A stretch of DNA of 64,000 bases from Promerops cafer (lineage: Eukaryota > Chordata > Aves > Passeriformes > Nectariniidae): positions 573,695 to 637,694 of the forward strand of contig VZSE01011604.1 in assembly GCA_013398275.1 (NCBI GenBank), given 5' to 3'. A program made the translations under genes and the position numbers. The notes beneath the pieces are model-generated. The model was not told the origin of the DNA and searched no databases. It saw nothing but the letters and a program-made list of their open reading frames with translations. Of this stretch, positions 46,426-58,802 are shown in pieces (the first letter of the stretch is position 1; each line of letters opens with the position of its first letter).

Positions 46426-49400
46426 TACTGAGCTCTGTAATACAGATATAGCATGAAAGGCTATAAAGGCTAAGAGTTTCAGTAAAATATCCTGCTCTTT
46501 GTAGCAGTGGTTTGTGAGACAGCAGAAATCTGGCTGAGATTAAGAATTTCAAATTCAAATGTCAAAGCAGAAAAGGTACCTCTATGCATTAGATTAAACA
46601 CTATCCCATCCCTCTCCATGGCATTTTTACTGTTTATAGCTTCTTCCTCCTCTCAAATGATAACTTTTTTTTTTAATTTGACTTGTAGACAGTTTTTTTC
46701 CAGTAAAGGGAGTCCAGCTGCATCATTCAAAGTAAAAGTCTTCGTTAGGGAACCAGGGTTTTGTCAGGTGATGTACAGTGGACATCAACACATCTAAGAA
46801 CAAACTCTGGTTATAACCTGATGTTCTTAAAATTGTTCCAAACTCTGACTTAGTGCATAATAAGGAAATGGGTAAGACCAGTAATATAGCAAAGCATGTT
46901 CAGTATGCACATTATATTTGCATGCAATTCATGGGGAACAATTGGTTAGGGATGGTGACTTGGCTTGGTGGAGGATGAATTTTTCAAACATATATTTTTG
47001 TTTAAGTCTTCTGATGACACTTAAAAATGTAGCTGTTCAGTACTCCAGCAAAACATAATTCATAAATATTTTGAAGCACTTTTAGATCTTCATTACACAA
47101 GTGATAGTCAGCTTGGTTGTAGAATAACTCTAATTCTTCTAATAGCATGATGTGTAAAAGATCACAGCTTTTCACATCTACAGAGGAATGGACACTTTGT
47201 GGGACTCTGCAGGCAAGCTTTGCTTTCAGATTTTGTTATACCTATGTGCTTAGCTAGTTTACCTATGGTTTCCTTAAGTAGTTTTGATAATCCAATGCAT
47301 AATCTGTATTTTCACTTATTATATTTCTTCCTTACTTTTAGCTAGAAACAAGATAAATCCAGAATTTCTCTTTCCAGCAATGCTATGGATTTCTGTGTGA
47401 CCTTGAGAAATGGATCTTTGTTTTTGGCTCATCCATTTATGTAATAAGTGTAATAACTATTACATATATTCAGGAAAAAATCAGGAGAACTAAATTGAAA
47501 AAAAAAAATCTTTTCATTGTAAATTTGAAAAAAAAATTGAAGTGTCAGTATTCTTTTTCTTCCTATGAACTTACAGCTGCCATGAGTAACATGGCAACTG
47601 AAACAGAAACGTGGCTATCATGAATAACAACCAGCATGATATACATTGCTTCTATCATAAATTCAGCTTCTAATGTTGAATTGTGAAACTGACAATTTGA
47701 CACATCCCAAAGATCAGATAGCTTTGCATCTCATTCTGGATTATGTTTCTCTTACAGTAGCCAATGAAAATTGCAAACTGGGAATATAGAAATAAAATGT
47801 AATACACTTTTTTTTATAACATAAGTAATATAAATTTAAAGTCTTAATTGCACATACACTAGTAATGACTGCAATTTGATGTGAATGTTCCCTGCAATAA
47901 AAAACATTTTTGTAAAGTACTCAGTGAATTATGTACATTATTGAGCATATTCTACAGTTTTGTGTTAATCTCCAGAATGACAAAAAAAATCAAGTAAATA
48001 ATTTCTTGTAAATAATTTGTTCAGATGATTTTCAGGCTTTCTAAAGATGTAAGTTCTGATATTTTGCAAGAAAATATACTTTTCTTCAATATATTATTAT
48101 CTTTTAGTTTTACATGATGTAGAAGGTCTTAAGCATATTACTTGCAATCCAAGCTGTAAATAAGAATGTGGAGACAAAATTACAAATGGGTAAGTGGGCA
48201 AGTACCACTCAAACTCATCCTATATACATAACTGAAAAATTGTGGGTTTTTTTCCTTAAATCAGGTTAATGATGGATATTGAAGCGTACCTACAACCTTT
48301 TAAACCTTCTGTAGTTATACTGAAGTTACTAGGTATATATCCCTTGTTTATTCCTTTTCAGTGGTTAAATGGACTTTCTGTTGGGCTCTAGAGCACTAAC
48401 AAAGTACAGCCACACTTACTGAAAAAAATTTGGAGATTCTTTGTGCTTCTCTTTCTAAATTCTTGAACAGTTGCACAACACCTGAACCTCACTGCATGTG
48501 CAGCTGCAGCATGTCTCCAGTCCCCAGCTCTGAGATCTGGGTCCCTTCCAGAGTTACGTTCCAACATTTCTTCCCTGAAGGAAAAAGTTTGCGTAAGGGT
48601 AGTGTGTATTATCTTAATGTGGAGTGGAGATGTGGCATCTGGCTTGGGAACAGAAAAGCAGACTATTTATGCCTCAAAGAACCTGCAGAATCTGAGAAGC
48701 AGAGGATAAAACTGTCTCTTTGAACAACCAGAGGAAACAATGGGGAAGAGCAAAATATAAGGATTGCTATTGCCATCAGGATTCATAATGTATGTTATGC
48801 ATAATTTATACATTTTTTTATATTATCCCATGTATACCTCTACATTTGTAATGTATTAGCAAGTACATAGAAACAGCAAATACCATGTTTCTTTGAAACT
48901 TTGCAGACTATTCAAATTATTTTGGTAATTGATTGGTGTGGATCTTTATTCAATTAAAGGCAGAAGAGTACCTAGAAAAGAATAGGACAGACAATTATAT
49001 ATATCAATTTATTTAAATAAAATCAGAGGATTAAAAATATTTAAAGATCCTGTATTAAAAAAAGACAGAGATTGTCCGCTGACTTTTATTTTTTTGAGGG
49101 GTGACATTTCTGTATAGAAAGGTATTTTTGTAAAATTCTGATAAGGTATATCATAGGGACAGGATTAACCCATCCTTGTAATGAATGTGGACAGCTTCTG
49201 TATCTCTCTTTTGTTTTTACTGTTATCTATGATTTCAAAATAATTATAAAATGAGGCTCTGAAAATTCTTTATAGCTATTGCTTTCATCTCCCTGTTGTG
49301 TTTAGAATGAAGCTGCCAGATCAGACTATGTTCCCTTTGTAAACCTTCTGTGTTTACTTCATGGGAGTGCACAAGAGAAAGATTTTAAAATTTCATAACT

Positions 49401-49703
49401 TACAGGGTAATTTTAATTAATGTTACTGTAATTTGGGGCAGTCACACAGTATTGGTAATGTGATTATAATTATTATTCCTTTATTTATTTGCCACTGAAA
49501 TGCTGACAACATACATCTCTTACCAAATGCACTTGGCAAGCAATTACATCCAGTCCCAAAAGGCAGGTTTTCACTTGGGTTCCTACCAACTTTACTCACC
49601 CTGCACAGCACATTTATGCAAAAGGAGTCACCTTATTATGAAGTGATGCTTCATGCCAAGGATGCAGATAATGTTGAAAACCTGCAGCATCTGAGAAGCT
49701 TGC
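46426..49703. other. AT-rich unique sequence
   Basis: No gene or repeat family is supported. A-runs at 47501-47509 and 47528-47536. The 97-codon plus frame at 48430-48723 is Cys- and Ser-rich without a known motif. Confidence 0.5.
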
Positions 49704-50340
49704 TTGGTGAATGAAAAATTGGAGACTCCTAACTCACGCTGTTCCCGCTGTTGTTTTTTATCTGCTTTGAGAGTGAGCAGTTTCCCTCTCCCTCAGAATG
49801 AGCTTCTCTCTATCCATTTCCTTCCATCTTTCTCTAAAGCCCACAATTCCATGATAGCTGTGCAAGCAGCCTGGGAGCCCTGTGTGGCAGTGAGCACCAC
49901 ACATACCTCCTCTGTGTGGCAGGGACTGGGAACAGCAGTTGGAACAGCCGGAGTGGAGGGCAGCCTCTCTGCCTGGCTGCAGCACCCAAATTTCTCACCG
50001 ATGGGGATATTTGCACCAAAGTCAACCGTTCTCTGGAGAGGTTATCAATGAGGAAGATGACAATCAGCTGATGGCAGTGTGCAGCAACATGTGGGACCTC
50101 CACCCCACAGTGTTTGGGGGCATAGGGGCTTTCCAAACAGCATGTTGGTGGGTTCTGGGCAGCTGCAGGGGCACATTCTAGGCTGGAGAGGCCTTGGAAT
50201 CAGGGTAAATGGGGCAATCCATCCTCTCTGGAGAAGGGACTGGGGCCTGTGAGCCATACCTGCGGCGAGGCTGCGTGTGAGCAGAGGGAATGCAGAGCTC
50301 TGGTGCATCTGTTGGATCAGAGCCTGGGTGGATTGCTTCT
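49704..50340. other. GC-richer island with open frames on both strands
   Basis: This 640-base stretch is clearly richer in G+C than its flanks, with scattered CpGs (for example tgcggcgaggctgcgtgtg near 50260). Plus frames at 49704-50051 (115 codons) and 49939-50181 and minus frames at 49758-49985, 49834-50136 and 50045-50308 are all open, which is a property of GC-rich sequence in general. I recognise no domain, LTR signal or splice pair. It could be a small exon cluster, an old retroelement fragment or a regulatory island. Confidence 0.3.
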
Positions 50341-52300
50341 AGAAGCATACTTAAAAAGCGTGTTTACTAACATTTTGTAAGAGTCTTGTGGTCTGGTTTA
50401 TCCACAGAATTGCAGAAATTGATTTTGAAACTATTGTTCACTGACTGCTTGCTAATTACGTGCTATTCATAGATGCAGAAATCAATTGACTGGAGTCAAA
50501 GCATGTAAGCTGAACATTTTTTCCCTGAGATTCATGGCATCTTAGTGAATAACTTGTCATTTCTGTGACCCTTTTCTTTCTCTTCTTCACCAAGCCCTGC
50601 CTGTTTTATTGAAGTCATGCTAAAACTCTTTTTTATTATCTTTCTCTTTTTAGAATAATATGAGTCAAAGGTACCATTGAAAAGATTTTTTTGTGCCATG
50701 CAAACACAAGTACCATCTGAGAAGGCATGCACAGCTATGCAAATGTATGTCAGCTTCCGCATCTTCTAGAGACAGTTAGGATATTCTGTCTAAGAAGATG
50801 GTAGCTGAATCTCCCACCAGGCATCCTGTTCCTTCAAATTCTTTCTTTCTATTTTCAAAATGGAGCTCCATACCCCTGAGATGATGTAAATGAGAGAAAC
50901 ATGGAGAAAGGAGCGTATGAGCTGAAATTTGGCAAAAGCTTTTAACATTTAAATATCACATTCTTGCATGGCCTGATCATATAGTCACAGAAATATCTTA
51001 TTGTCAGAGACTTGCCTAAATAGAAGGTCAAAAAAAGCAAATAATTTCTTGTGGGTGAGAAAGGTACACAACCACATGAGCAATTTTGTGTACAACTTGG
51101 TAAAACTAGTCTGCAAGTACATGTTGCAAGTAGTTCTGCAAAAAAGAACATCCATACTTGCTCCAAATACACATTTGGCATCTACAAATAAATCCTTTTC
51201 AATTTTGGTGTGTGAAGACTTCTCACTAGCCTTCTTTCTGATTGTACTCCTAGGATAATATTTCTTCTGGGTCAATCTTTTCCACTTAAAACACAGTCTG
51301 TAATATGTATGCATAGACTACAGTTCTCAGATCCCCAGACCTCGACAAAAACATTTTCTTCCTAAAACAAGGCTGTAGATTTTTCAGTGAGGCCTATGTC
51401 TGTGACAAATTTCAGCTGCCAGACCGTGGCAGTTCCAGGAAATCATGCATAGCTTTAAATCTTTAGTTGTTTCTTTTACTTATCCAGTTCTATAATGAAT
51501 CATATGTGCTGAAATTCCCAAATGTAGGAAATGTCAGCCACATTGTCTGAAGTCCTCCACAAGGCTAAAAGTATCTGAGTCAGGTTTTAATGACAAATTT
51601 TGTCAATACTGCTATGGTACATAAGAAAAACCCATGGAGTATACACACCTAGCACATAAGCCCTGTGTTTTTCCAGGAATAATTTATCTCTATTTCTGAG
51701 AGTACTTCTACATTAGCAAAAGATTGGTCTTGTTAATGTGATCTACAACCAAGAATGTTACATGACACTTTATCACCAATGATGTATTAACTGGAAAGTA
51801 TAACCTGAAAATAATGAACACAGGAGTATAACTCCACTACCGTGTCATAAACTTTAGAAATTATTTTACTTTTCTCTGCAAGAATTGAGTGGCTTGTGAA
51901 CTTAATTGCTATGCACTGGTTAGGCCTACATTTTATTTAACCTTTCTCACATGTTTACCTTCATTGACTGCTTGCTGTGTTTTAATACCAAGAGAAACTA
52001 TTTAATCCACTCAAATATTTCCATTAGGTTCTTCTTCTAAGCAGCACTATGGACAATTACACCTCCTAGTAAGGCAGGTACTCATTGTTAGAACAATGTC
52101 TGTTGTCACTGGAGCACAAAATAGTCTGTGTGGCTCATGAATTGAGGCAGATTCAAAAAGATTTTTAATCACATTGTAGTTCTTTAATGTTCATATTAAA
52201 AATGTTTTTCCATTAACTAAGATCTGAGATAAATCAATTTCAATAAACTCACTGATACGCTGAATAAGCTTAGAGTCAAATCTCATTTCTCTCTCTTTCT
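50341..52300. other. AT-rich unique sequence
   Basis: No repeat family or exon is supported. Frames at 50942-51314 (minus) and 51001-51258 (plus) are overlapping and uninformative. Confidence 0.5.
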
Positions 52301-52582
52301 TTACTTGTTTGGATTTCTGATAGGGTTTTTTGTGTTATTATGTTTTCTTTTGCGAAGTTCTTTATACTTTTTCTGAGAGCTGCTACCCAACAAAACAATC
52401 TTTAATTTGAAAAGCATATCTAGCATTTTTTCTAGTGGTTTACTCTTCTTCTTCCTTCTTTTATAGAAGGCTTTGGACCTTTTCAGCATGAAAGAGTTCA
52501 GTGGAGAAAAGTCTCTAGATGCCTCGTGAGGATACAGCTGTTTTGTGATCTTAGACAAAATTTTCTCCTTCTCAATTGCCAT
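52301..52582 (-). other. Unassigned lysine-rich 93-codon open frame
   Basis: A complete ATG-to-TAA frame on the minus strand. The product would be strongly basic, with Lys/Arg clusters (YKRRKKKSKPLEKM around residues 40-53 and KKYKELRKRKH around 70-80) and one hydrophobic stretch between them (MLFKLKIVLLG). The clusters would look like nuclear-localisation or nucleic-acid-binding signals if translated. A possible splice acceptor (ttttctcag) lies about 20 bases upstream of the ATG, and an in-frame TGA precedes the ATG. I do not recognise a family. AT-rich DNA readily produces Lys-rich frames, so chance is a serious alternative. Confidence 0.2.
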
Positions 52583-54812
52583 ATTGCAGACATGTCACAC
52601 TGAGAAAATTAATACTTATGACTAGAAATAATATGATTCTTAGTATCCAGATATACTTCATGAAGGGAAGTAATTCATTACTAAAAAAAATTATTACTTT
52701 GGCTTCACCCCAAGGGTCTACTACTTCTTAGGCCATCTAAGAAAAATTATGTTTCCTAATAATAATGACATAAGGGATGCCTGATCCTTTTCATTTCTAG
52801 AGGCTTTAAATGTTATTTTAGCAGCTTTGAATACATGGGGTTTTTCTTCTCCCTTTTGAATTGGGCAGGTCATTCTGGCTTGCTAGAAAATTAGATTGAA
52901 ATGTCATAACAATACCTTTCCTACATTCTTTTCTGGTTTGTTTTTGGGGTGTTGTTTGTTTTTTAAATGCTGAATTACAGAAACTTCTTATGTTGTTACT
53001 TCTGAAAATACAGCACTGCCGTTACATATTATTTTAGAAATTGAAGCCTCATAGTAGAAGGCCATTGGAAACCAGTGCAGGCATAACACAGGTCACAACA
53101 TAAAAACATCACTGCAAGGTATATACTGTTGTGTTTTCCAAATATATGATAAAGGAAACAATGGTAATCAGAAAGGGTGAAGTATGTTTTCGTGTAGGTG
53201 ACAGGTAATGATGTTTTGCATTGGCTTTTCCATAGCATGTTCCTTCTGGGGGATTGATATGTGATTATAATTACACCCCACGAGAAATGGTTTCAAGCTT
53301 GCAATCTAGTTTCCTTTGTGTTTGTCATTTTGCAGCTATAATTTTCAGAGGCTGTATGTTTCCTGTGACTGTTACACTTAGAATAAATTACATAGGTGGA
53401 AGAGAGATGCACTGTCAGTGCTCCGTGAAGAGTAATTTGCCTGATACAGGCTCACAAGGCATTATCTTACAGTGTTATAATTAATCAAGTACCTTTTGGC
53501 AAGTTAGTGTCAGCTGCAGAGCAAAAGACTTCTGTCACATCATGACTTGCTAGTCCTCATTAGCTGTATAATAACCTTTAAAATTGCAGGGGCAGACTGA
53601 CATTACTTAAACAACATAGGTTCTACCCCTGTGTGCACATGCTCAGCTCAGAAGACCTAGTCACTTCCATAAATAGGTACTTTGCAGTATTAAAAAAAGA
53701 TCCATAATCTGACCCATTAAGTCTTAGCTTTTTGTCCTGAAAGGAACGGTTGTTCACGAATTGCAAATTTTATTTCTCTTGTTTCAGAATATTTAAGTGC
53801 TTATTGGTGCAGAACGGCAAATTACTGAATGAAGTAATTGTAAGAATTATACCCGGTTTTACAAGAAAAAAGTGGTTTCTTGACTCGCCCACAATTTAAA
53901 TGACTGCACAGTGTACAAGAATATGCACTCAGGTCTGACTTCAGGTCAGTATATGACAGATTACATCTGGCCTGGGGTACATTACTCCACAGCAAACCTG
54001 GGAGGGATAGTGACATCAGATAGAAAGTGGTGAAAATCAATCACACCACAAAATAAATTCTCCTGAAGTGAATAGTAAGGGGAAACAGATTCTGCATCTG
54101 CATCTGAGCAACACATCTGAAAGAGATGCACAGGATGTAAAAAACCTCCATGAGAAAAATCACTGTCAATGCTTCCTTCTTTTCTTGAGCAGAGAGAAGT
54201 AGCAATCATGCTGCAAGCTTTGAGCATCACAGCTTAGTCTTTGCTCTCTCTTTGATTTTGGTTGCTTTCATTTTCTCATGCATAAATAAAAGCACCTTGA
54301 GGTGATATAAGAGGCATATTAAGGCCTCTTTATGAGAAGAAATGTTCAAGATTCTGAAAACATGGTCTTCTGAGGAATATTAAATTAGATTTCAAGAAGA
54401 GAGATGTATGAAATCAGAAGATATTTTCAAAAAAATTAATCAGTAATTTTGTCTGGTTGCTAGTCAATCACTAGAAGAATGTCTCATTTTTGCTTTCCAG
54501 GTGCTTTCTAAAAGGACAAAGAAAAAATTAAAAAGAAGAGCAGTGTATTTTGTGAAGAGGAAAATGAGAAAATTAAATCACAGAGAGGTATGTGTGCCTA
54601 GTATTTGTTTTCTAATTCTCTTACATGCATCTGTGATATCTCTTTCATTTTAATGAGATTCAGCTTTCCTGTAGGATCATATCTACAGTCATTGACAGGA
54701 TTTTTCCCAGTGCAGTGCATGGGTCACTTGTAAGAAGCATGAAGAATGGCACTCAGACCACCTGTGGGGTAGGACCAGAAAATCAGCAGGACAGAAGAAG
54801 GTCTCTGCTACT
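52583..54812. other. AT-rich unique sequence
   Basis: No gene or repeat family is supported. Small frames (53254-53484 plus, 53982-54230 minus) have no recognisable content. Confidence 0.5.
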
Positions 54813-55088
54813 TCACCTGAGGAAAGATGAGCTGCAACTGCCTTTCCACACCCACTTCAGATCATTATTATGCTGTGTGGGTGAATGTATGTGAGAGTGC
54901 TGGGGAGCTTCCCTCATTGTCTTTGAGGAGGTGATGTTGCAGCTCAATGACACCAGATCTATGGGATCTCTCACATTGAAGATGACTTGGCATATCTTAA
55001 TGGAATTTTCACCAAAATATTTCAATTTGCAGTTCAACTCAAACTTTCTAATAACAAGAACATCAGACGGGTTTACATATACACACAC
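54813..55088 (-). other. Unassigned 91-codon open frame
   Basis: A minus-strand ATG-to-stop frame whose first 50 codons have a protein-like composition (alternating hydrophobic and charged residues, FELNCKLKYFGENSIKICQV) followed by a His/Ser-rich end. The surrounding sequence is of average GC. I cannot name a family, and no splice sites or promoter clearly frame it. Confidence 0.15.
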
Positions 55089-57877
55089 AAAATAAAAAAG
55101 CAGCTAGCATCACAGTACAATTCATAAACACTGTACAAAGCTATTTTCTGAAATGATTCTTGCTGTAGATAAAAATAATCCAGGTCTATCCTGATAATCT
55201 AAACACCAGAGGCCAACTATAAGGAACTGAAATTTAATTCCCTTATTATGTGCTTTTAAGACTGTTGTCTGTATCATAGTTTCCAATGTTTGATGTTTGC
55301 AGTGTCGATCCTGCAGTTTTATTAACTCTCAACCCCACTGGTTGGTGAAAAGGTAAAGCAAGAATTGAGTGGAAGAGAAAAATGGGGCTGAGGGAGGAAA
55401 CAGTGTTAGTATTCCTAAAACATGCCAATCAAATAGCCAAGAGAGAGCCCTCCAGAGATCACAACCTTGGTATATTTATTTTCTTCAACTTTATAAGTTG
55501 GAAATTGAGGTAAAAGAATTAAGTACAAGGGCAAGGCAGGTTAGCAAAAAGGGCACAGGTCATCACTGACAGAAAGTATCTAGAACATTTTCAACCACTT
55601 TATCTGTTTCTAAGAGAATGTATTTAAATTTCTATGTTAAATTTACATACGAAGAGCATATGAGTATCTATTATTGGCTAAATTTTCTCCTTTCTTGTAT
55701 TCAATACTTTCCTGACAGGTTTTTGTTTTGTTTTGTTTTTTTTTTTTCCGTCAGCCCAAAGCAAAGGTGTGATTCGTATACAGGTTAGTTAAACAATTAA
55801 TGCAAACATTTTCATTTTTCATGACATAACATCTGTATTTTTCTTTGTTTTAGGAACCATTTGCTTATTTCTCTTTTGTTCTCTCTTTTTAACTAACCCT
55901 GATAACACATGGTGTTTCACTTCCCAGAGGACAAAATTCAGAAAAGTTTCTGTGATATAATGTCAGTATAAATTCCAGAGTATATTTAGTAAATAGAATT
56001 GTTCATTTTTTCATCATAAAAAATATACAGAAGGAAAGAGAAGGGAAGAGAATTACAAAATATCAGGTGAGGAACTGTGTTTGCATTCAAATTTTGAAGC
56101 TAATGTGATTTCATTAATAAACGAGAGCTAAAAGCTTAAAAACCTCTACAATTAATGAGGTAAAGGAAGGGAAGCCCCCCATGGTGTATAAACAAGTCAA
56201 TAGGATGCAACCAGTGATAGGAAGTTATCTTTGAGTTGTGAGGAATTTTTAGTCTTTCTATGCATAGAGGATTTGTTCTGTATTACAATACATATCACAT
56301 CACAAATGGCTTGCATTACCTAGATTTATGCAGAAGTTTTTAATTCCTGATGTCAAAACTAAAAACTATGGCAATCACAGGAATTTTATCACTGATCCTG
56401 TGATTCTGTGATCATCTCTTTTGGATGTCTTAATCCTTTTGCAAATTTTTCTGACTGTGGAGTTTGGGGTTTTTTTTCCATGAATAAGATAGAGGTGATG
56501 AGTACATGCTCATCTCACATTGTAGATTAACAGATTTGTACTCAATTTGGAAAGTCTGATATGTTCAGTGTTGTGTTCACCTCAAAATCAGTGCACTTTT
56601 TCAGAATGTAGTACAGGTGGAAATTGCCCACTTTTTGTACATTAATATTATGTGACACGTGATATGATTCCTGAAGCATTTCAAATTCTGTGAAGTTTTC
56701 CTGTACATTGATGTTTTCTGTGTTACTTCAATTTAGGTATTAGTAAAAATATTATGACGATTCTATTTCAGTAGAAGCAAACCAAACACAAAAACAAAAA
56801 AAAATTAGATCATTTGCTGCATTTATAGAAAATTTTGTATCACTGATTCAGCCATGAAATGAAACAAATCTCATGTCACTGTACACCAGAAAACAGGACT
56901 ATATACTTTGCTTGCAAGATACTCTCAGGATGAGCCTTACTTTTTCACATACTCTGATGAAACAGTCTGCACCATCCCTCACCTGTGTATAGACTATTTT
57001 TGTATTTGATCAAGCTGAGCTGGAGTGGCCAGTGCTCTCTATCAGTGTTCAATCTTCTCCTTTGACTCATTTCACTCACAGAGAGTAACTAGGAAGGACT
57101 TGCCTTTGTAGAAGACTGAAGATCACTTTTAGCCCCTTATGCTTCTGCAGAAGGCACACTTCTCCTTTCCTTGATATTTCCATTACTTCTGCATCCTTTT
57201 TTTTTTTTTTCCCTTTCCTATTTTGTCTTTACTCCATAAACACTGAATTTTGAAGTGAACTTTTCAGATGCTAAAGCTATGGGAGATCCTTCTGTGTAGA
57301 TTAAGACTAATACTAATTTTATTAACAATAGAATATGCTGTAGAAAGCTGTAAGATTTAAATGAGATTAGGTTAACTCAGAGACTGAGAAGTTTCAACCA
57401 ATTACACAGGAATATTTTTTCAGTGTAGACTACCCTGGCTATGGGCTGTATATTGTTTGCATCCCTAAACTGTAAATCTTGTGTTTATATAAGATCCTTC
57501 AGAAAGTCTAAATCCCTTTATTGATTCAGAACTATCCACAGTATTCACACTGAGAGAATACCATGAAAACATACTTGCTGCATGCTCTAACAGGCTGATG
57601 ACTTTAAAAGAGCACAGCAGAAATTCATGGATTTAGAAGAATGTCTAAATAGATCTTGATGTTGCAGAAGCAGCTTTCTGGTATGTAGATGATAATTAAA
57701 TAAAACATGCCATCCTTAATGGTGCCATTTTTTTCAATGTCTTTGTGACTGTAAATTTGTAGAGAAAGAGGAGATATATATGGTTAAATTTCCCAGGTAG
57801 GCAGAAAGAAACTGATGTGCCCGTAACAATGACATACACAAATTTTAGTTTCATATTTATGTGATTAAACCATACCT
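55089..57877. other. AT-rich unique sequence
   Basis: No gene or repeat family is supported. T-rich runs at 55727-55748 and 57198-57212. A short ctgtgattctgtgat at 56399-56413 resembles a CR1 tail but has no CR1 body beside it. Confidence 0.5.
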
Positions 57878-58147
57878 GTGCTTTCTACCTACATTTTATA
57901 TAACATAGTCTTAAATATTCTTCGTCTTTTCCTTACAACTACTGTAGATAAAATAAAACAACTTCATAGTAAATTTGAATCAACTAGACATAGTTACAGA
58001 TACAAGGAGGATAGTATAGAGCTAAAGCAAAAGAAGACTGAGAAAATCCTCTTAGATTTAAATACAATTACATCAGAACTCAGCTCAGATAGGGAATATC
58101 CAACCTGCCATTGTTGGTCAAGGTCATTGTTCTCACAGATGAGATAG
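57878..58147 (+). other. Unassigned 89-codon open frame, helical and charged in its middle
   Basis: After a hydrophobic start (residues 1-22) the frame becomes Lys/Glu-rich with heptad-like spacing (VDKIKQLHSKF, then SIELKQKKTEKILLDLNTI), which could form a coiled coil. A pyrimidine-rich stretch and ctgtag at 57937-57948 lie exactly before the charged part, so an exon beginning at 57949 is conceivable, but no convincing donor follows. No family is recognised and chance is likely. Confidence 0.18.
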
Positions 58148-58740
58148 ATATTATTAGGACAGATATTTTAAAATCTGTCTGCCTTATTAAAATATTAAAA
58201 GCTGAAGTTAAATTCTAGCAACTGGAAGTCAAAAGTGAAATAGTTCTAGAGAACTGTAAGTATTTCATATTCTAAGCACATTTAAGAAAAATAGGGCAGC
58301 AAGAAAGCTATGCAGAGAACAAAACACACAATAGATTAGCCATCTAACTTCTACTTAGATCTGATATAATTTAACCATTTTGTTATAAAGCCAAGAATTA
58401 AAGTACAGCAAAATAAATTGCTATATTTCTTCTGTTGCTATTATCTGCAAATCAATATCTTGGCACTGCAAAGTAATGAACACTTCAAATTCCCTTGGTT
58501 CCACAATGATCAGAAAGCAGTCCCTGCTTACATCAGTGGTTGCCAGTCCATTAAATGTTTTCATGCAGTGCTCCTGAACCTAGCCAAACTTGAGGCTGAA
58601 CTCATCACCAAGGTGAAATTTACTCCATCAGATTGTCTAAATAGGCAGCTGCACAATCTGCCTCTTGTGAGACTTGAAATCTTTCAAAAAATGCCTACAT
58701 GTCCAAGACAGATTTGTATGTTTTCAAATACTTATCCAAT
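58148..58740. other. Unique sequence with one unassigned frame
   Basis: The 109-codon plus frame at 58418-58747 has no motif I recognise. Part of it (residues 40-85) is less AT-rich than the surroundings. Nothing else is supported. Confidence 0.4.
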
Positions 58741-58744
58741 TTAT

Positions 58745-58802
58745 TAAAAAAAAACCAACAACAACAACAAAAAAAAAAACCAACGACAACAACAAAAAAA
58801 CC
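58745..58802 (+). repeat. A-rich (CAA)n-type simple repeat
   Basis: Runs of A alternate with caacaacaaca and caacgacaacaaca blocks, giving a duplicated unit of about 28 bases (accaacaacaacaacaaaa then accaacgacaacaacaaaa). Confidence 0.9.

Noticed and set aside
51410..51436. Short hairpin ctgccagaccgtggcag
   Set aside because: A 6-bp stem is expected by chance many times in 64 kb, and there is no supporting context.
56340..56413. Possible CR1 3' tail (ctgtgattctgtgat)
   Set aside because: No CR1 3' body can be recognised next to it in either orientation, so two octamer-like units alone are not enough.
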